Shown here piece by piece: positions 58,239-64,000 of a stretch of DNA of 64,000 nucleotides (positions are counted from its first letter, which is position 1; each line of letters starts with the position of its first letter). The DNA is taken from contig CM042086.1 of NCBI GenBank assembly GCA_023512835.1, positions 20,901,029 to 20,965,028 on the forward strand, written 5' to 3'. The notes under the pieces were generated by a model that saw nothing but the letters and a program-made list of their open reading frames with translations, had not been told where the DNA came from and ran no database searches. Origin of the DNA: Taxillus chinensis (lineage: Eukaryota > Streptophyta > Magnoliopsida > Santalales > Loranthaceae). Both the position numbers and the translations under genes were made by a program.

Positions 58239-59344
58239 TGTAAGGATCCGTATATGTGTTAGCATAACTTATAATCTATATTTGATACTAAGAAAGTTAT
58301 TTTGAGAATGTGGCCATTAATACAATCATTTTAACTATTTTTGGGCCTAATTTGAGGTCCAGAAGCCTTCAGGGGTTATTTAGTAATTTTTGGGAGTTAA
58401 ATTGAGGGTTAATAAATGAAAAATAAAATTTAGGAGGGCTTTTTGGAAATTATTAAAGAGGAGGACGAATTTTAATTAAAAATAGGGTTTGAGGTTTTAT
58501 CATTCATTATAGTTTTGTTTTGAGAAACCCTAGCAGTCGGAGGAGAGTTCATAGTATTCTTTGCGTTCTTCGTCATTCTTTGCCGATTCTAGACTGTTCT
58601 TGCGAGCTTAATCCCTTCGGAAGGCAAGAGGTAGGTGATTCTTGATTCTTCGTCATTCTGCTGCATGAACTTGGTCCGTTGGGGGATAATACGTACTTGA
58701 TTTAGTTTGTGAAAACATATATACATATACGTTTTGGCGTTTGTCTTTTGTACTTATTTTTGCACGCCTGGAAATCTTGATCTTCTCTTTTCTTGTTATA
58801 TAATTATATAATAGGTTTATATATATATATATAAATTATGACCAGGCGGAGAGCCTGGTTTCCTTTGCGCGGGGGACGAGTCAGCGACAGGGTTACCAAA
58901 ACCCTGTCGCGCGTTTGTGATGCAGGGGGGCGGCGGCACCGTGCCGCCCCCATGCCGCCTGATGCAGCGCGCTTGTGATGGAGGGGGAAGGGCAACGACA
59001 TCATGCCGCCAGACCTCCTGTCGCTAGAAGCCACCAAACCTCATCGCCAGATGCCGCCAAATCCCATGTCGCCGGAAGCCACCAGATCCCATGTCGCCAG
59101 AAGCCGCCAGACCCATGCGCGAATGCCGGAGCTGTTAGCTTGGACTCCAGTGCGCCGACGATAGGGGGCCGCTCGGATGTCTGCGTGTATACAGGGCTCA
59201 TGCTGCGCAGACTCCACGCGCAAACACCAGGCGTTGAACGCCGGCCGGCGGGCGGGCGGGTGCACGGGCTGGCCTAATTGGGCCGGCCTGTTCCCCTAAC
59301 CCTATCTCCTTGTTTTGTGTGACCTGGAGTTAGTTGTTGGGTAT

Positions 59345-59402
<58 letters not shown>

Positions 59403-60582
59403 CATACTGGTTGGGTTTGAAGAGTTAGGGTGTAAATATGATTAATGTTATTGGGCTTGATATTCATAATTGGAATTAATATGAATTAATTTGATGGTCT
59501 ACAATTAAAATATTATTTGGACTTAATATTGATTATTCATAATTTAATATTATATGGGCTTGGTTCAGTTAGTTTAACTAAATGGATGATGTTTGGGTTT
59601 GATATTGTTTATTATTTTAAATATTGATTGGGATTTAAATTGATTTGTTTTATTAAATAATATCATTGGATTTAGTGTTATCGGTTTAGTGACTTAATTA
59701 TCATTTGTGGCATGTCATTGTTGATTTGATGATTTACATAAATTACATGATATGATATTGAATATTGAAATTATTATTTGTTGGTTTTTTGTGTGAATTT
59801 GGTGGTGGGGTTGGTTGGGTTAACCACAGGTCCCATATAGGGCTGGCAAGAGGCCGCAGGTCCCCTATGTGGCCAGTTAACCCAGGTCCCATATGTGGCA
59901 GGTTGTCATTGAAAACGTTGCAGGTCCCACATATGGCTATCCGGTAATGATCGGGATCCTTGGAGTTGGATGTGGGAATTCCCTTGATGGTTGGATTGGT
60001 TGGTGTATACCCTTAATGAAAGAAATGTAATGTGTGTGATGTTATACTTTGTAATTGAATGTGAACTTATGGTAATAGAATAGGACACTACACTGGCACA
60101 AGCATACACCGATCATGTAAACTTAGGTTTCCATGTTTTAGGATGGTGAAGAGATGGAGATCACCTACTGGACATTCGTGCTCACCCTACTTTATTTTTA
60201 TTTCCTACAGGTTGTAGGGAGTAGCTGGTGGAGCCATAGTGAGGTAGGACGGGACGTCCTTGGTGTAGAATTTATTTAGTAGACGATTTGTTTTATTTTA
60301 TTTTGTCATTTTATTTCCTAGACTTGGGTCCGTGGCAGTTGTAGAACCTTGTTGGTGAAACTTATATGTGAGTTATCCTGTGTGTTGGATATTATGGGAA
60401 TTGAATGCAATGTCATATCATTTTAATAAATCTTGAATTGAATGCACTGGGAAGTACAATTTTACCCCTGTTGTGGAGTTGTACATGATTGGGTTGAACA
60501 CTAATTCTCTTGACCCCTATGGTGTGGGTGTGGGGAAGTCACATTCCTAGTTCTGTTGTTTTCAGGATTCGGGAGCGTGACA
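58239..60582 (+). mobile_element. Solo LTR of a gypsy (Tekay-like) retrotransposon, copy 2
   Basis: Starts TGTAAGGATCCGTATATG and ends gggagcgtgaca. AAAAT stands directly outside both ends (58234-58238 and 60583-60587). At 2344 bp it is the same family and orientation as 40517-42558. Shared parts include the aggtcccatatgtggc subrepeats, ggacactacactggcacaag, gtgctcaccctactttattt, tacaggttgtagggagtag and the end ccctagttctgt-like text. The GC-rich core (58850-59280) and the AT microsatellite (59349-59398) sit in matching places but differ in sequence. No internal coding region remains. Confidence 0.9.
59349..59398. repeat. (TA)n microsatellite inside solo LTR copy 2
   Basis: About 25 TA dinucleotides at the position equivalent to the (AT)n(GT)n tract of copy 1. 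Confidence 0.95.
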
Positions 60583-60587
60583 AAAAT

Positions 60588-62674
60588 AATATCAAAACGT
60601 GCCAAAAGTTAGTCACCCACATATCCTAGTATTGTATCTACGGTGGCATATTACATGTGTTGGTGTAAAAGCATCCTCTTTGACATTATATGTGGCATAT
60701 TTGACAACTACATGAATAAATTTGAAAAAATATTATAATTTTAGGCTTGTTAAATTAAAATACAAAAAGTTGTTTTTTATATTTTATGTTTATTCAAACG
60801 TTTGTATATACTTGTTAGCAGTGTATTATTAGTAAACAGATACATTAGTTGTATTAATGGGGATTAATACAATTTAACCTGGCATCACTTTTTATTGTTT
60901 TTTTCAAATATAATATATATAATTGAAAAATATTTAATAGAATTATTAAATTACAAATGATTTATACAATATTAAATGATGATATTATGATAAAAATAAA
61001 CATGTCAGTCTTTTCTTATTACAATATTTTATAAATAATCATATATATTGTTATATTTTACTAAATGTATATTATTTTTATTTACATTATAACTCATACT
61101 AGCACCTTTAACAACTTAAATATATCAATAGCTAAAGCAATATTTGTTATAAAATTTGCTCTAATAGGCTAGTTAATGTGTTGGCTAAATTTAAGTATAA
61201 CTATAATTTTATATAAATATATCTAAAGTTATAGTTGTGTTGCATCGGTCCTACACCTCACACTTCTCACAAAACCTAGCATATCTTTACACTTCTTCTC
61301 CATTATAATTATTATTCTCCATTCATCCATCAGACACGTCATGGCACTGCCTCGCGTGCCATGCAACCATTTAGATTTGTTGTCACCTAGACCCTCCACA
61401 TCATAATGCAATATTAGGGATGAATCATAGCAAGTTTGGGTATGAGTATGGCTACTTAATTCAAAATGATACTAGGGTCTCTCTCTTCATCGTCTAATGG
61501 AGGAGCTAGTTTGTAGCAAGGAGACGAGATGATGGTATCAATTTATGGCAATCTCTAGTAAGTGCGGAGATGATAGAAGGTAGGGGCATTTTATAGTCTG
61601 ATTAGATATGGATGATGGAGAGTTGGGCATCTTGCTCAAAGAAAAGGACATAGGATACCAGGCGGTGGGTGGTAATGCTTGATCGGATTAGTGTAGGTAA
61701 TAGTCGAGGGCTACAAATCATTAAAACCTTTAGCCCTTACAGAAGAGATCTATTACACCACTAACACAATCCACCACCAAACTCAATTACCATGCTGCCA
61801 TCAACTACCTTGCCACTCACGTCACCACTAATGACACTACTATCCCCCTAATGGCATTCATTCCTGAAACTGACACATCTTCTCCCCATGACTATTGTGA
61901 ACAAAGCCACTTCAGAGCAACGCATGTTTATCAATCTATCACGGGGAGAGAAAAACAATGGTGACACAAAAAATGATATGGATGAGGATGGAATTGTAGT
62001 AATAGAACCAGCAATGGCTATATACAATTTGGTTGGTGATGCTGATTGAAAAACTTAGTTTATTGAAAAGGAAGTGAGAAAGGATAAATTGAAAAAAATA
62101 TAGTTTCGCTAACAAAAAATGGTGCATTATTATAATAGTATTAATTAAACAATATTGCAAGCTAAATTTAACTTTGGCTAATTAATTTAACTATGGTATA
62201 TTGGATATGCTTTATAACATAATATAAAATCCATAACATATTTATCAGATTTCTAACTACCTAAACCGCACAAGTAAAGGTGTTAACTGAGCTGTTCTAG
62301 CTCACTTGAGATGTGGCCTAAATAGGCAAAGCTCATTTAAGCCTACTTCTAAATGGAAGTGATTTTTTGACCCAACCCAGTTGGCTTGTGAGGTGGTCTA
62401 GTTTGCAAGCTAAGCCTTTTTAAAAAATTATACACGTACATAAACTTCAAATAATAATAATATTGGTAATAAGAAATAATAATAATTTCAATCTTTATAA
62501 ATTATAATTGAAAAAGGTCAATAATAAGCAATTAGGCTCGGCCAAAGTAGAGTTGTGGCTCCAAAGTTGATTCATATTCATACAGGTCTAGCTCATTTAA
62601 ACCGCATCTAACAAGTCAAAACCTGTTTAGGCTCGTTTTTAAACAATCTTAAAATGATTAGCCTAGACCGTCTA
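60588..62674. other. AT-rich intergenic DNA with degraded repeats, no gene
   Basis: Around 61100-61230 and 62140-62220 are words such as ggctaaatttaa and agctaaagcaatatt that resemble the ends of the element in the RAP intron, perhaps an older relative. Around 62280-62650 repeated agctcatttaagcc/tagctcac words suggest another degraded repeat. No coding region is supported. Confidence 0.4.
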
Positions 62675-62677
62675 TTA

Positions 62678-63112
62678 CCCTCTGCTTGGATACTATGGAA
62701 AAGGCACGGAATGAGGGAAAAAGTATGGAAAAAATTCTTTCCACTACTTGGGTGTTATGAAAATCACGGCAAATGTGGAAATCTGACACAAAAAAACATC
62801 TCGATATTGATGAGTATTTTATCATACAATACAACATGAAAATGTATGGAAAGTTAGCAGTAATAATAAAATTACAAAATTACCCTTGAAAAAAGTTAAC
62901 ATGAAGCATTATATATTTGCCAAAGATAGAAGGGTAAAATTGATAGACAATATTTTTAATTTTTTTACTATATATTTAAATAAATTATTTTTTATATCTT
63001 TTCAATATTTTTTTTTATTAACCACCCCTTTTTTCTTTCTATCTCTTTTCTATCTACCTCTTTTTCATTTATCTTTTTTACATCCTATTTCCATATTCAG
63101 CCAAGCAAAGCC
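62678..63112. mobile_element. 435-bp MITE with TTA target duplication, copy 2
   Basis: Left end CCCTCTGCTTGGATAC; right end ccaagcaaagcc, the reverse complement of GGCTTTGCTTGG. TTA flanks both ends (62675-62677 and 63113-63115). It shares tatggaaaaggcacgg/tatggaaaaaa words and the T/C-rich right half with the element at 45407-45781, so both belong to one family. No transposase. Confidence 0.7.
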
Positions 63113-63115
63113 TTA

Positions 63116-64000
63116 GAGATAGCAATCCTAGTTGACACCCCACCCCAATAAGAGAACAGAATAATCATGGGTATTGGCTGACCCTCACCACCCTAATATT
63201 TTTAAATGTTTTAAACAATTTTAACTTAAAATTGTCCTGTCCTAACCGATTACAAATACCTAGAACCTAACCCATTTGAGAAAATCTCGAACCCAATTAC
63301 ATATACCTAAAATTCATTAAAATAAGATCAAAGTAGACGGACCATGTGATAATACCTATTCTGAAGGACCAACTGAACCACATCTGCTGCTTTACCGAAA
63401 AAATAATATAAAAATATTTTTAATAGAGAAAAAAAGTAAAAATATATACCGTAAAGTATTTATGTAATAAAAAGTTAGATATTTAGAAATAATTATAGAT
63501 ATGTTAGTTTCATTTAAAAAAAATGTGTACCTCGCCCAGACACATTTTTCAATGAACAATTTCAACCGCATTGCTGAATTGTATCTGTACGTTTAACTCA
63601 AAAAATAATCACGGATATCCATTTATTATCCAATAGTTTATTCTAACCATAATTATTGCCGGACTCGGATTGGCATGCTTTTGACCCCTAAAAGTCACTT
63701 ATTTATAATTATTTATCATAATTTGTTTTTATAAATACATAAATAAATAATTTTCCGTAACAATGGTCACACGTGTTACATGGCCGTTTTGTTTGTTTCC
63801 TTACTTGATTAGGCGTAAATCGAATGGCGCGTAATCGAGGGGTGTTTTGATACTTTCAGAGTTCTGTGGTGGTCTCGGGTATTACCGTTGTGGACCCCGC
63901 CCACCCCGACAATCATTACACGTAACACCGCTCAATGGTCCCACCCCGACAATCATTACACGTAACACCGCTCAGTGGTCCAGCGCCACATTTGGACATG
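63116..64000. other. Intergenic DNA to the window end
   Basis: AT-rich until about 63780, then more GC-rich with the tandem 40-mer. A promoter of a gene beyond the window is possible but not shown. Confidence 0.4.
63901..63980. repeat. Tandem duplication of a 40-bp unit
   Basis: Positions 63901-63940 and 63941-63980 are identical except for A/G at 63935/63975. Each unit contains attacacgtaacaccg with an ACACGT core, similar to G-box/ABRE-like sites. Confidence 0.95.

Noticed and set aside
58804..59277. ORFs in the second GC-rich LTR core
   Set aside because: Same situation as in copy 1: they are inside a solo LTR bounded by target duplications, with repeated ccgccagat/gccgga words rather than a protein.
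1..64000. CRISPR arrays, bacterial operons, plasmid features
   Set aside because: The window is plainly plant nuclear DNA; the repeats are microsatellites, LTRs and MITEs, and no spaced identical short repeats were found.
1..64000. MicroRNA precursors
   Set aside because: I looked for familiar conserved mature plant microRNA sequences and saw none; new hairpins cannot be judged without small-RNA data.

Overview
The window is nuclear DNA from a flowering plant, most likely a eudicot. Supporting signs are GT-AG split genes encoding plastid and plant-specific proteins, a plant-type U2 snRNA promoter (USE, TATA box and 3' box), long AT-rich intergenic DNA and plant-type transposons. The species cannot be named from the sequence. 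Gene density is low, about six protein genes in 64 kb, so most of the window is intergenic or repeat DNA.

Layout, left to right. 1-5.7 kb: a tRNA-Gly(GCC) gene sits head-to-head with a nine-exon nucleoside hydrolase gene of the URH2 type, whose third intron carries a decayed Ty3/gypsy chromovirus fragment. 7.5-12.7 kb: two U2 snRNA genes on a duplicated segment about 4.46 kb apart; both have intact promoters but only the first has a standard 3' box. 14.9-16.7 kb: an uncharacterised plant protein gene, open except for two apparent one-base insertions. 18.75-20.5 kb (minus): a five-exon chloroplast MRL7/MRL7L gene. 20.5-29.4 kb: no gene found. 29.4-29.8 kb: homopolymer runs, including 66 G, that look like an assembly fault. 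30.2-33.9 kb: RAP, a chloroplast RNA-binding protein gene with a TTA-flanked MITE-like element in intron 2.

34.4-46 kb is a transposon zone. It holds a dead hAT (TTF-type) element, a trace of a minus-strand LTR/primer-binding-site junction, a 2.0-kb solo LTR with perfect 5-bp target duplication, a 1.4-kb AT-rich block with repeated hairpins, and a 375-bp MITE. 47.8-48.2 kb: an ARGOS/ARL-type organ-size gene. 51.8-55.7 kb (minus): an ankyrin protein gene of the SKIP35 type, convergent with ARGOS/ARL and using a GC-AG intron. 58.2-60.6 kb: a second solo LTR of the same family. 62.7-63.1 kb: a second copy of the 375-bp MITE family.

The genes do not form a pathway. From memory of Arabidopsis loci (not checked), URH2, MRL7L and RAP lie on related segments of chromosomes 1 and 2, and ARL/ARGOS sits beside a SKIP35-like gene in two places, so the gene order looks ancestral. 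I found no sign of an undescribed biological system. The most useful points are the U2 pair, the GC-AG intron and possible N-terminal extension of SKIP35, the hairpin-rich block, the clean solo-LTR and MITE boundaries, and the suspect poly-G join.
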